The notes: generated by a model from the sequence alone, not told the origin. A DNA stretch of 35,715 nt from an uncultured Lachnospiraceae bacterium (GCA_902489645.1 CABUAW010000023.1:1-35715); one strand, 5' to 3'; shown: positions 1-8,423, counted from the stretch's first letter. Made by a program: numbers and translations.

Positions 1-1456
1 AGGAATTGAAAAGAGTTTCCTGGATACAGGAAAACCGAGAGACCTGAATATGATTTTTGCAGCCGGACAGGGATGCTGGGATGACACACACGCTTATCAG
101 CACATGGCGCATGAAGGGTTAGTTGCTTCGGCTATCGGCGGTCATTATGGTACCTGCAAATCCTTTGGCAAATTAATCGAAGATAATAAGATTATCGGTT
201 ACAACATGCCTCAGGGTGTCATCGTTGACCTGTTCCACGAAGCAGTTAAGGGTATGCCTGGACATATCACAAAATTGGGGTTAAAGACCTTTGTAGACCC
301 ACGAATTGAAGGCGGAAAATTAAACGAAAAGACGACAGAAGATATTGTAAAAGTTATTGAAATCGATGGTGAAGAATACCTCATGTATAAAACACCGAAA
401 ATTGATGTAGCCTTAATCAGAGGAACGTCTGCAGATGCCTTTGGCAATATTTCTTTCGAAGAAGAAGCGCTTCCGGTAGATATGCGTCTAATCGCTATGG
501 CAGCAAAAGCCTGCGGCGGTAAGGTTATTGTACAGGTTAAATATAGTTGTGAACGTTTAATGACGGACAAGGTTGTCATTCCTGGTATTTTCGTAGACGC
601 TGTTGTGGTTTCTGAAGAACCTGAAAAAAATCATCGTCAGACTCAGCTTCATTTCTATGACCCTAGCTTATCCGGTCATGTGTTTGTTGCTCAGGATGCC
701 ATTGCTTCATTGCCATTAAATGCGAAGAAAGTTATTTCCCGTCGAGCTGCTATGGAATTGACAAAGGGCGCTGTTATTAACCTTGGTGTTGGTACGCCGG
801 AAGGTATTGCCAATATTGCGGCTGAAGAGGGTGTCAGCGATTTGATTACAATGACATCGGAGAGCGGCGCAGTTGCAGGTGTTCCGTTGGGCGGCAAGGC
901 TTTTGGCTCCGTACAGAACGCATGGGCGATTGTTGAACAGGAAGTTCAGTTTGACTTCTATGACGGCGGCGGCCTGGATGTTTCCTACTTGGGATTAGCA
1001 GAAGCAGATAAGGTCGGCAATGTTAATGTCAGCCATTTCGGTACAAATGTAACGGGCTGCGGCGGCTTTATTAATATTTCTCAGACGACTCAGAATCTTG
1101 TTTACTGCGGTACATTTACGGCCGGCGGATTAAAGGAAACTATTGGCGACGGTAAACTGACAATTGTTCAGGAAGGTCGTCAGAAGAAGTTTATTGATAA
1201 GGTACAGCAGATTACGTTCAGTGGCGAGTATGGTGCTGAGGTTGGCCAGAATGTACTCTATGTTACTGAAAGAGCTGTATTTAAGTTGGTTGAAGGCGGC
1301 TTGAAGCTGATTGAAATTGCTCCTGGCGTTGATTTGCAGAAAGATATTTTAGACCAGATGGAATTTACTCCAATTATCGAAGATTACAAATTGATGGATG
1401 AGAGACTTTTCAGTGAAGAAAAAATTAACCTTAAAGAGATGATGTTATCTAAATAA
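1..1456 (+). CDS. Acetate/propionate-type CoA-transferase, 5' end missing
   Basis: It transfers CoA between short-chain acyl-CoAs and free acids, activating an incoming acid at the expense of acetyl-, propionyl- or butyryl-CoA in the cytoplasm. The frame is open from base 2, so the ATG at base 50 is internal; about 50 N-terminal residues lie upstream of the window. The protein resembles the fused family I transferases of the Pct/YdiF type (about 520 residues), with the alpha half followed by the beta half. The catalytic glutamate is seen in SESGAVAGVP (codon 860-862), and the beta half carries YDGGGLDVSYLG, GCGGFINI and FTAGGL. It ends 21 bases before the GntP gene, so it is probably co-transcribed with it. 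Substrate cannot be told from sequence: acetate, propionate, butyrate, lactate, 3-hydroxy acids and acrylate are all used in this family. The family call is firm. Confidence 0.93.
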   Translation, partial: GIEKSFLDTGKPRDLNMIFAAGQGCWDDTHAYQHMAHEGLVASAIGGHYGTCKSFGKLIEDNKIIGYNMPQGVIVDLFHEAVKGMPGHITKLGLKTFVDPRIEGGKLNEKTTEDIVKVIEIDGEEYLMYKTPKIDVALIRGTSADAFGNISFEEEALPVDMRLIAMAAKACGGKVIVQVKYSCERLMTDKVVIPGIFVDAVVVSEEPEKNHRQTQLHFYDPSLSGHVFVAQDAIASLPLNAKKVISRRAAMELTKGAVINLGVGTPEGIANIAAEEGVSDLITMTSESGAVAGVPLGGKAFGSVQNAWAIVEQEVQFDFYDGGGLDVSYLGLAEADKVGNVNVSHFGTNVTGCGGFINISQTTQNLVYCGTFTAGGLKETIGDGKLTIVQEGRQKKFIDKVQQITFSGEYGAEVGQNVLYVTERAVFKLVEGGLKLIEIAPGVDLQKDILDQMEFTPIIEDYKLMDERLFSEEKINLKEMMLSK

Positions 1457-1477
1457 TAGAGATAAGGGGGAAGATAT

Positions 1478-2770
1478 ATGGGAATTTTGTTAATTGTTAT
1501 TGGTTTGGTAATCATGACTATTCTTGCTGTTAAAGGCGTGCCGATTTTGTGGGCAGCTCTTGTAGCCGGTGTTTTTGTACTGGCCACAGCGGGACTGGAT
1601 GTTGTCGAAGGAATTACCGTAACTTACATGACCGGTTTTTCAGGATACATTATGAATTATTTCTTAATGTTTGTTCTGGGCGCCGTATTCGGAAAGTTAT
1701 GCGAAATCAGTGGCGCTTCCGACAGTATTGCTCAGGCTGTTATCAATAAATTGGGTGAAAAATATGTTGTTCTCGCAATTATTGTTGCAGCAGCTATCCT
1801 GGCCTTTGGCGGCGTTTCCCTGTTCGTTGCTTTGTTTACGCTGTATCCATTGAGCATAAGCTTGTTCAAACGGGCGGATATTCCGAGACGTTTGTTCCCT
1901 GGTGTTTACATCGCAGGTGCCGCAACATTTGCAATGACAGCGCCGTTTACACCATCCACACAGAATATTGTTCCTATGGCTTATCTTGGAACAACACTTT
2001 CTTCCGGTATGGTTCCTGGTATCATCGGTTCTGTATTTTGTGCGGTTGCAGTTTGCATCTACATGCAGTGGCGTGTAGGCAATGTTAAGGCAAAGGGAGA
2101 ACATTATGTTCCACTGCCTGGCGAAGAAGAAGAAGCTGTGAATACAAAAGATTTACCAAATCTTGTTGTCGCTTTAATTCCGATGGTTGTTTTGATTGTT
2201 GTTCTTAATGCTTTCGGATTAAATGTATCTGTTGGTTTGTTTATTGGTGTTGTTGTTGCAGTCATTCTTTACTGGAAATGGCTTCCTCATAACATGGCGG
2301 AATTCTGGAAACATATTACAGCCGGCGCTTCCAATGGTATTATGTCCATTGCCAATACAGCGGCCGTTGTAGGTTTTGGTTCTATCGTTACGGCAACGCC
2401 TGCATTTGCAACATTGGCCAGCGTTGTTGAGGGAATTGCACAGAGCGGCAATGCTTATGCGGCTGCAGCGGTTTCCGTAGCTGTACTTGCTGGTATTTCC
2501 GGTTCTGCATCCGGTGGTTTGGGTATCGCGGTTCCAATTGCAGCAGAGATTTTCCTTCCAATGGGAATCAATGCAGAAGCATTACATCGTATCGCTGTTA
2601 TTTCCAGTTCCGCACTGGACTCCCTGCCACATAATGGATTCGTTAATACTTGTCTTCAGTATACGCATACAAACCATAAAGAGGCTTATTTTGATATTTT
2701 TGTTGTATCTGTCTTTATTACAATCGTTGAAACCATATTGGTTATTCTTTTGTTCTCGATTATGGGATAG
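1478..2770 (+). CDS. GntP-family permease (hydroxy acid/carboxylate:H+ symporter)
   Basis: This is an integral membrane transporter of 430 residues, the usual length for the GntP family (gluconate, 3-hydroxybutyrate and related acids). It is hydrophobic almost throughout, with about 12 likely membrane segments and one polar central loop (residues about 205-228, rich in Glu). The glycine-rich stretches AGISGSASGGLG and ISSSALDSLPHNG are typical of the family near the C terminus. The start follows AAGGGGGAAG with good spacing. It lies between a CoA-transferase and a crotonase, so its cargo is likely the acid that the operon activates. D-3-hydroxybutyrate permeases belong to this family, which fits, but the cargo is inference. 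An RBS separates it from the next gene, 20 bases on. Confidence 0.9.
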   Translation: MGILLIVIGLVIMTILAVKGVPILWAALVAGVFVLATAGLDVVEGITVTYMTGFSGYIMNYFLMFVLGAVFGKLCEISGASDSIAQAVINKLGEKYVVLAIIVAAAILAFGGVSLFVALFTLYPLSISLFKRADIPRRLFPGVYIAGAATFAMTAPFTPSTQNIVPMAYLGTTLSSGMVPGIIGSVFCAVAVCIYMQWRVGNVKAKGEHYVPLPGEEEEAVNTKDLPNLVVALIPMVVLIVVLNAFGLNVSVGLFIGVVVAVILYWKWLPHNMAEFWKHITAGASNGIMSIANTAAVVGFGSIVTATPAFATLASVVEGIAQSGNAYAAAAVSVAVLAGISGSASGGLGIAVPIAAEIFLPMGINAEALHRIAVISSSALDSLPHNGFVNTCLQYTHTNHKEAYFDIFVVSVFITIVETILVILLFSIMG

Positions 2771-2790
2771 AAATCAAGGAGATGTAAAAT

Positions 2791-3570
2791 ATGGAATTTA
2801 AAAATATTATTTTTGAAAAACAAGAAAATATAGCGATTATCAAATTAAATCGTCCAAAGGCTTTAAATGCTTTAAATACAGAGTTGCTTTTAGAACTCGA
2901 GCAGGCTGTAAGTGATGTGGAAAATGATTCGGAAATTCGTGTTGCTATTGTTACCGGAGAAGGCAAAGCCTTTGCAGCCGGTGCAGATATTGCGGCTATG
3001 AAGGATATGAATTCCATAGAAGGTCTGACATACGCCAAGACCGGACAGGCTGTTTATCGTCATATTGAAGAGGTTCGCAAACCTTTTATTGCGGCCATTA
3101 ATGGTTTTGCTCTGGGCGGCGGATGCGAACTGACATTAGCTTGTGATTTAAGAATTGCTTCCACAAAGGCCAAACTTGGATTGCCGGAAACCGGTCTTGG
3201 AATTGTTCCGGGATTTGGTGGAACGCAGAGACTTCCGAGACTTATTGGAGATGCGAAAGCAAAAGAATTGATTTTGACCGCAGATACAATTGGAGCCGAA
3301 GAAGCGCTGGCTATTGGCCTGGTTAATCGGGTGACAGAGCCGGAAGCACTCATGGAAGAAACTATGAAGCTTGTAAAGAAGATTCTTAGTAAAGCACCAA
3401 TTGCCGTTGGATTTGCCAAAGATGCTATTAACCGTGGAAAACAGGTAGATATTGATTCGGCCGAAGCACTGGAAGCACTCTATGTTGGAATGTGCTTTTC
3501 TACAGAAGATTTGCATGAGGGCATGACGGCGTTTGTTGAAAAACGAGCAGCCGATTTTAAAGATAGATAG
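2791..3570 (+). CDS. crt: Enoyl-CoA hydratase/crotonase
   Basis: It reversibly hydrates trans-2-enoyl-CoA to the (S)-3-hydroxyacyl-CoA; running backwards it dehydrates 3-hydroxybutyryl-CoA or 3-hydroxypropionyl-CoA. The 259 residues match the family length of about 260. Both catalytic glutamates are present: Glu113 in GGGCELTLACD and Glu133 in LPETGLGIVPGFGGTQRL. The oxyanion-hole segments are KAFAAGADI (residues 59-67) and the GFALGGG loop. With both glutamates kept it should be an active hydratase rather than an isomerase or hydrolase. It is fourth from the end of the CoA operon, upstream of a MaoC hydratase. The symbol crt is given because the surrounding bcd/etf-like genes resemble the clostridial butyrate operon, although thl and hbd are not seen here. 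Confidence 0.93.
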   Translation: MEFKNIIFEKQENIAIIKLNRPKALNALNTELLLELEQAVSDVENDSEIRVAIVTGEGKAFAAGADIAAMKDMNSIEGLTYAKTGQAVYRHIEEVRKPFIAAINGFALGGGCELTLACDLRIASTKAKLGLPETGLGIVPGFGGTQRLPRLIGDAKAKELILTADTIGAEEALAIGLVNRVTEPEALMEETMKLVKKILSKAPIAVGFAKDAINRGKQVDIDSAEALEALYVGMCFSTEDLHEGMTAFVEKRAADFKDR

Positions 3571-3580
3571 GAGGGAGAAA

Positions 3581-4027
3581 ATGAGAGAAGTCAAGGGAAA
3601 GAAATATGATGAATGGATTATTGGAGAAGTTTATGAGACTGGAAGAAGAACTGTGACAGAAACAGATATTGTTAATTTTGCAGGACTTTCCGGAGACTAT
3701 AATCAGCTCCATACAGATGCGGTTTTCGCTGCATCCACACCTTACGGTGGAAGAATCGCTCATGGCGCACTTGTTTTTTCAATTACAACAGGCCTTGTAG
3801 ACCATTCGGGATTGATTGACGGCACAGTCATTGGATTCCTGGGAGCAAGTATGTCCTGGAGCGCACCGGTTAAAGCCGGAGATACGATTTACGCGAGAAT
3901 CACACCGGTGAACAAAAAAATGACAAAGAATCCGGGCAGAGGAATTGTTACATTAAAATTGCAGATTGTAAATCAGAGAGATGAAGTGACCTGCGAACAA
4001 GAATGGACTGTAATGTTTACAGTATAG
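3581..4027 (+). CDS. MaoC-family (R)-specific enoyl-CoA hydratase
   Basis: This is a hotdog-fold hydratase of 148 residues, a length typical of PhaJ-type (R)-hydratases. The catalytic dyad motif D-x4-H is seen at Asp39 and His44 within SGDYNQLHTD, followed by GGRIAHGALVFS of the fold core. Family members interconvert enoyl-CoA and (R)-3-hydroxyacyl-CoA. The ATG at 3581 is chosen because GGAGGG stands just before it; an in-frame ATG at 3533 would overlap the crotonase gene by 38 bases and has no RBS. The start is 10 bases after the crotonase stop, so the two hydratases of opposite stereochemistry are tightly coupled. It could serve to use the D isomer of a 3-hydroxy acid. Some MaoC proteins act on other thioesters, so the substrate stays open. 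Confidence 0.9.
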   Translation: MREVKGKKYDEWIIGEVYETGRRTVTETDIVNFAGLSGDYNQLHTDAVFAASTPYGGRIAHGALVFSITTGLVDHSGLIDGTVIGFLGASMSWSAPVKAGDTIYARITPVNKKMTKNPGRGIVTLKLQIVNQRDEVTCEQEWTVMFTV

Positions 4028-4059
4028 CATTTTAGAACATAAAGGGAGGAAAATATATT

Positions 4060-5202
4060 ATGGGATATGTTTTAAGTGAAGAATCAAAGGATATCGTGCA
4101 GCTCGCAAAAGATTTTGCAGAGAAGGAAGTAGCGCCTGTTTGCGCGGAATATGATAAAAATGGAGAATTTCCAATGGATATCTACCAGAAAGCTTTTGAC
4201 TTGGGATTTCATGCTTTGGAGATTCCGGAAGAATATGGCGGAAGCGGCCTCGATTACTATACTGTTTGCGCAGTTTATGAAGAGTTCGCAAAGGTAGACG
4301 CCGGCTTCTGTACAGGTGTAGCAGCTACCGGACTGGCATTAAAACCAGTGTTGATGTTTGGTAATGATGAGCAGAAGAAATATTTTGCAGATTATATTTG
4401 CGGCGGAAAAGGTAATGGATTTGCAGCATTTGCACTGACAGAACCGGATGCAGGTTCCGATGCAGGAGCAGGCAAGACAGTTGCAGAAAAAGTTGGCGAC
4501 GAATATGTTATCAACGGTAGAAAATGCTTTATTACCAATGCCGGACCTGCTCAGATTTATGTTGTATTCGCTATTACAGATAAATCCAAAGGCGCAAGAG
4601 GATATTCTGCATTTATCGTAGAACGTGACCGTGAGGGCGTTTCTGTTGGTAAAGAAGAAGATAAGATGGGTATTCGCTTATCCAACACATCGGACCTTGT
4701 TCTTGATAACGTTCATGTTCCTGCTGACCACCTCCTCGGAAAAGAAGGCAAGGGATATGGTTATGCAATGGCAACTTTGGATTTGGCCCGCCCAATTATC
4801 GGCGCTATGTCTGCCGGTATTATTCAGAGATGTATTGATGAATCTGTTGCTTATGCAAAACAGAGAGTTACTTTTGGTAAACCAATCATCAAACATCAGG
4901 TAAATCAGTTTAAGATTTCCGATATGGAAATTAAAGCTGAAGTAACACGTGCTGCTGTTATCAACTGCTTCAATCAGTATTATGCAGGCAAACCATATGG
5001 TAAAGAAGCTGCTATCGCTAAATGCTTTGGCGGAGATTCGGCCGTTCAGTGCGCACTTGAAGCCATTCAGATTCTTGGCGGCTATGGTTATTCAAGAGAA
5101 TATCCGGTAGAAAAACTTTTGAGAGATGCTAAAATTATGCAGATTTATGAAGGAACAAATGAAATTCAGCGTATGGTTATTGCTGGTTATGTTTGCCGAT
5201 AG
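4060..5202 (+). CDS. Short-chain acyl-CoA dehydrogenase (enoyl-CoA reductase)
   Basis: This FAD enzyme of 380 residues matches butyryl-CoA dehydrogenase in length. Signature 1 (FALTEPDAGSDAG) and signature 2 (QILGGYGYSREYPVEKLLRDAK) are both present. The likely catalytic base is Glu364 in IYEGTNEIQR, the position used by short-chain members. With EtfB and EtfA directly downstream it probably works as an enoyl-CoA reductase (crotonyl-CoA to butyryl-CoA, or acryloyl-CoA to propionyl-CoA) in a flavin complex. The RBS AAAGGGAGG precedes the ATG. The gene is 32 bases after maoC and 11 bases before etfB. The name bcd is withheld because chain length cannot be read from sequence; acryloyl-CoA reductase is the main alternative. 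Confidence 0.93.
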   Translation: MGYVLSEESKDIVQLAKDFAEKEVAPVCAEYDKNGEFPMDIYQKAFDLGFHALEIPEEYGGSGLDYYTVCAVYEEFAKVDAGFCTGVAATGLALKPVLMFGNDEQKKYFADYICGGKGNGFAAFALTEPDAGSDAGAGKTVAEKVGDEYVINGRKCFITNAGPAQIYVVFAITDKSKGARGYSAFIVERDREGVSVGKEEDKMGIRLSNTSDLVLDNVHVPADHLLGKEGKGYGYAMATLDLARPIIGAMSAGIIQRCIDESVAYAKQRVTFGKPIIKHQVNQFKISDMEIKAEVTRAAVINCFNQYYAGKPYGKEAAIAKCFGGDSAVQCALEAIQILGGYGYSREYPVEKLLRDAKIMQIYEGTNEIQRMVIAGYVCR

Positions 5203-5213
5203 GAGGACTGTTC

Positions 5214-5999
5214 ATGAATATTTTGGTTTGTGTAAAACAAGTGCCGGATACGACAGAAATAAAAATTAATTATGAGACAAATACATTGATTCGAGAAGGC
5301 GTGCCAAGTATCGTTAATCCTTTTGATGCCTATGCTTTGGAAATTGCGGTTCGTCTGAAAGAAAAACATGGAGGTACTGTAACCGTATTATGTATGGGAC
5401 CAGACCAGGCTAAGGCAGCATTGAAGGAGTGCTTATCCGTTGGTGCTGATAATGCTTATCTTCTGTCCGACCGGGCCTTTGGAGGTTCAGATACGTTGGC
5501 AACAAGTTATATTCTTTCTTCAGCAATTAAGTCCTTAGGTGAATTTGATTTGATTTTCTGTGGAAAACAGGCTATTGACGGGGATACGGCCCAGGTAGGA
5601 CCGGAAATTGCGGAACATCTTGGAATCCCGCAGGTTACATATGTTTTGGACGCTGAGGTTACCGACGATAAGCTTTTGGTTAAAAAGGAAACAGAAACAG
5701 GTTATGAAATGATTGAGACAAAAGGACCGGCAGTTTTAACTGTTGTGAAAACTGCATTTGAGCCACGTATGGCTACTGTTAAAGCTAAAATTGCAGCAAA
5801 CAGAAAGCCAATCTCAGTGATTACTTCTCAGGATATTGAAATCGACCTGACACGGGCCGGACTGAAAGGTTCGCCTACAAAGGTTAAGAAAACATTTACA
5901 CCGCCGATGAAAGGTGACAGCTTGATTATTAAGGAAGATACGGCGGAAGCTTCTGTTCGTAAACTGGTTTCTATTCTTGACGAGAAGAATATTATTTAG
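5214..5999 (+). CDS. etfB: Electron transfer flavoprotein beta subunit
   Basis: EtfB (261 residues) pairs with EtfA to pass electrons to or from the acyl-CoA dehydrogenase. The N terminus MNILVCVKQVPDT is a family hallmark. The segment CGKQAIDGDTAQVGPEIAEH is of the kind found in clostridial, electron-bifurcating Etfs, where NADH oxidation drives both enoyl-CoA and ferredoxin reduction; non-bifurcating Etfs carry a different residue pattern there. That the protein bifurcates is inference from this motif and the neighbours. The ATG at 5214 follows AGGAGG; an ATG seven codons upstream overlaps the previous gene and lacks an RBS. It is followed 11 bases later by etfA. Confidence 0.95.
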   Translation: MNILVCVKQVPDTTEIKINYETNTLIREGVPSIVNPFDAYALEIAVRLKEKHGGTVTVLCMGPDQAKAALKECLSVGADNAYLLSDRAFGGSDTLATSYILSSAIKSLGEFDLIFCGKQAIDGDTAQVGPEIAEHLGIPQVTYVLDAEVTDDKLLVKKETETGYEMIETKGPAVLTVVKTAFEPRMATVKAKIAANRKPISVITSQDIEIDLTRAGLKGSPTKVKKTFTPPMKGDSLIIKEDTAEASVRKLVSILDEKNII

Positions 6000-6010
6000 G
6001 GGGTGGCAAA

Positions 6011-7009
6011 ATGTTTGAAGATTACAAAAACCTGTGGGTGTATATTGAATCAAATAAAGGAACCGCAGCAAATGTTGGTCTGGAACTTTTAAATCCGGTA
6101 CGGGCGCTGGCAGACAGTGTAAATGAAAAACTGGTTGCCATTGTCATTGATGGTGAAAATACAGAACAGATTGGTTCGGAAGCCATCAAATATGGTGCCG
6201 ATGAAGTTATTCTTGTTGAAGGACAGGAATATAGCGACTATTCCACAGATGCTTATACAAATGTATTAGATATACTTGTTAAAAAGCATAAACCAAGTGC
6301 ATTGTTTATCGGTGCGACAAATCGCGGACGGGATTTGGGCCCGCGTTTGGCAGCCAGATTGAAAACAGGTTTGACGGCAGACTGTACGGCATTGTCTATG
6401 GATAATGGGAACATTGTTTGGACGCGTCCTGCTTTTGGAGGCAACCTGATGGCCAATATCCTTTGCCCGGACCACAGACCACAGTTGGGTACGGTTCGTC
6501 CTGGTGTGTTCAAGAAAGCTGAACCAGACGAAAATCGTACTGGAAATCGAATTCGCGAAGTTATTTCCACACCGGAAGAAATGATTCGTACAAAAATTGT
6601 GGATATTGTTACAACTGTAGCATCGGATGTTCCGAATATTGAAGAGGCAGAAGTTCTTGTCTCCGGCGGCGCTGGTGTCGGCGGACCGGAAGGTTACGAA
6701 GTCCTGAAGAAATTGGCTGTTGCCTTGGGCGGCAGTATTGCAGCGTCCAGAGCGGCTGTTGATGCCGGATGGATTGACCATGCATATCAGGTTGGTCAGA
6801 CAGGAAAAACAGTTGGACCAAAGATTTACATTGCCTGCGGTATTTCCGGAGCTATTCAGCATATTGCCGGAATGTCATCTGCAGATACAATTATTGCTAT
6901 TAACAGAGACCCGGATGCCAACATTTTTAAAGTAGCGGATTATGGTATCGTAGGGGATTTGTTTGAAGTTGTACCTATTTTAGAGCAAGAAATTCTTAAA
7001 CGTAAATAA
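6011..7009 (+). CDS. etfA: Electron transfer flavoprotein alpha subunit
   Basis: EtfA (332 residues) carries the second FAD of the Etf dimer. The C-terminal FAD domain is clear: VSGGAGVGGPEGYEVLKKLA, then AASRAAVDAGWIDHAYQVGQTGK, then GISGAIQHIAGM and NRDPDANIFKVADYGIVGD. There is no N-terminal ferredoxin domain, unlike the longer EtfA of caffeoyl-CoA reductase complexes, so it is of the butyryl-/acryloyl-CoA reductase kind. GGGGTGG stands before the ATG. It is the last gene of the operon; a strong hairpin follows at 7063. Confidence 0.95.
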   Translation: MFEDYKNLWVYIESNKGTAANVGLELLNPVRALADSVNEKLVAIVIDGENTEQIGSEAIKYGADEVILVEGQEYSDYSTDAYTNVLDILVKKHKPSALFIGATNRGRDLGPRLAARLKTGLTADCTALSMDNGNIVWTRPAFGGNLMANILCPDHRPQLGTVRPGVFKKAEPDENRTGNRIREVISTPEEMIRTKIVDIVTTVASDVPNIEEAEVLVSGGAGVGGPEGYEVLKKLAVALGGSIAASRAAVDAGWIDHAYQVGQTGKTVGPKIYIACGISGAIQHIAGMSSADTIIAINRDPDANIFKVADYGIVGDLFEVVPILEQEILKRK

Positions 7010-7062
7010 AAAAGCTTGCCATAAATAAACTCATATAATGTCTTGAGAACTCCTTAAACAGG

Positions 7063-7106
7063 GCCGCCAGGAAATTCTGCACCAATTTCCTGGCGGCTTC
7101 CATTTT
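7063..7106 (+). terminator. Hairpin terminator after etfA
   Basis: A perfect 14-bp inverted repeat (GCCGCCAGGAAATT at 7063-7076 and its complement at 7084-7097) with a 7-base loop stands 53 bases after the etfA stop, followed by the T-rich TTCCATTTTG. It likely ends the CoA operon. The T tract is interrupted, so it may be a leaky terminator. Confidence 0.75.
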
Positions 7107-7219
7107 GTCGATGAAAAAGGGCATGTTTCCTATCAGGATTCGACAGGTTTTTTGTGGAGAACGTTCTATAATGATTGCATAACCAGGGAATATTGATTTA
7201 TAATAAAGGAGAAGACACT

Positions 7220-8149
7220 ATGGATATGCAAAAGAACGTCAAAGTAAATTTTAAGTATAAAGATAGTCTGTTTCGGTTTATTTTCAGGGATAAAGCGGCG
7301 CTGCTGACTTTGTATAATGCTGTGAATGGCAGTGATTATACGGACCCGGAGGCGCTGGAAATATATACTATGGAAGATTTTGTCTATATGAATATGAAGA
7401 ATGATTTATCCTTTCTGATTGACTGGAATATGAATGTCTTTGAGCATCAGAGTACATATAATCCCAATATGCCTTTGCGGGGTTTTCTATATATGGCAGC
7501 AGCTTTTAAGAAATATATTGCATTGAATCGATTGGATATATATGGAAGTAAACGGTTATCTCTTCCTGTGCCGGGATACTATGTATTTTATAATGGATTT
7601 AAAGAGCTGCCAGACGAAGAAATATGGTATTTGACAGAGAGTATGGAGGGTACGGCGGCTTCGGAAAAATCCTGTGTACAGTTTAAAGCGCATATGGTGA
7701 ATATCAATATGGGGAAAAATTCAAAGCTGATGGAAAGGTGTCCGTTGCTTTATGAATATTCGGTTTTTGTATCTGAGATTCGAAAAAGGATTTCCCAAAA
7801 TGCGCTGCTGAGAGAAGCGGTTGAAGGCGCAGTGGATTATTGTATTCATAATGGAATTTTGGCAGATGTTTTGAGAGGAAACAGAGCGGAGGTGACGGAT
7901 ATGTGTTTGGAAGAATATGATGCGGCATTTCATATTGCTTCGGAGAAAGAGATTAGTTTTGAAGAAGGCCGGAGCAAAGGCCGCCAGGAGGAACACCGAA
8001 ACACAGAACGAGAGAGACAACGGGCGGATGAACTTGAATTAAAAAATGCTGTCTTGGTCGGAAAGCTTCGCGGCGAAACGGAGGAGGCCATTGCAAAAAG
8101 CCGGGGGATAACGCTGAAAGAGGTAAAAAGGATTTTGGAAGAGGTCTGA
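7220..8149 (+). CDS. Rpn-family nuclease/putative transposase (PD-(D/E)XK)
   Basis: The protein has 309 residues and resembles the Rpn (recombination-promoting nuclease) proteins, often labelled putative transposase, which are abundant in Lachnospiraceae. The N terminus KVNFKYKDSLFRFIFRDK is the family start, and the nuclease core has FLIDWNMNVFEHQST, giving the D...E-x-Q pattern of the PD-(D/E)XK fold. The C-terminal third is charged and probably coiled (GRSKGRQEEHRNTERERQR), ending in EAIAKSRGITLKEVKRILEE, a putative small helix-turn-helix-like tail. The ATG at 7220 is chosen over an upstream in-frame ATG (7175) because AAAGGAG lies 8 bases before it. Relatives promote RecA-independent recombination or act as phage-defence toxins; the role here is unknown. 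No inverted terminal repeats or target duplication were seen. Confidence 0.85.
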   Translation: MDMQKNVKVNFKYKDSLFRFIFRDKAALLTLYNAVNGSDYTDPEALEIYTMEDFVYMNMKNDLSFLIDWNMNVFEHQSTYNPNMPLRGFLYMAAAFKKYIALNRLDIYGSKRLSLPVPGYYVFYNGFKELPDEEIWYLTESMEGTAASEKSCVQFKAHMVNINMGKNSKLMERCPLLYEYSVFVSEIRKRISQNALLREAVEGAVDYCIHNGILADVLRGNRAEVTDMCLEEYDAAFHIASEKEISFEEGRSKGRQEEHRNTERERQRADELELKNAVLVGKLRGETEEAIAKSRGITLKEVKRILEEV

Positions 8150-8217
8150 GAAAGAGAAATTTGAAAACTATGGAATAGTACACGAAAGAGATTATCGGGA
8201 AATAGGTAGCTCTAAAC

Positions 8218-8253
8218 AGGAAACGGCGGCCTTGATTTCCTCAAAACCGCCGT
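8218..8253 (+). other. Overlapping alternative hairpins after the nuclease gene
   Basis: ACGGCGG (8223-8229) pairs with CCGCCGT (8247-8253), enclosing an inner TTGA/TCAA pair. AGGAAA (8218-8223) could instead pair with TTTCCT (8236-8241). The two folds exclude each other. There is no T tract, so this is not a standard intrinsic terminator. Confidence 0.45.
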
Positions 8254-8322
8254 AGAATAGAGACTGTTTCAAGTTTTATGTGAATTGAAAAAACTGATAT
8301 AAGATATGTCATCAATTACTTT

Positions 8323-8360
8323 GGGCAGAGTCAATTTTTAAGGTTCTGCCCTTGTTTGTA
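8323..8360 (+). terminator. Possible terminator of the nuclease gene
   Basis: GGGCAGA (8323-8329) pairs with TCTGCCC (8345-8351), and TTGTTTGTA follows. The stem is 7 bp with a 15-base loop, so the call is weak. Confidence 0.4.
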
Positions 8361-8374
8361 TTATAATCCAATTT

Positions 8375-8420
8375 CCAGACATGTCATGCCAGTCCTGCTT
8401 GACATATCTGGATTTTCATT
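8375..8420. repeat. 12-bp inverted repeat
   Basis: CCAGACATGTCA (8375-8386) and TGACATATCTGG (8400-8411) form a 12-bp stem with one mismatch and a 13-base loop. ATTTTCATTT follows on the plus strand. It stands just beyond the stop of the toxin remnant and could be the old terminator of that locus. Confidence 0.5.
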
Positions 8421-8423
8421 TAG

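Noticed and set aside
3533..3580. Longer start for the MaoC gene
   Set aside because: It overlaps the crotonase gene and lacks an RBS; the ATG at 3581 has GGAGGG before it and matches the family start.
7141..7219. Promoter of the Rpn nuclease gene
   Set aside because: TATAAT is present at about 7171, but the nearest -35-like TCGACA is 21 bases away, so no confident promoter was called.
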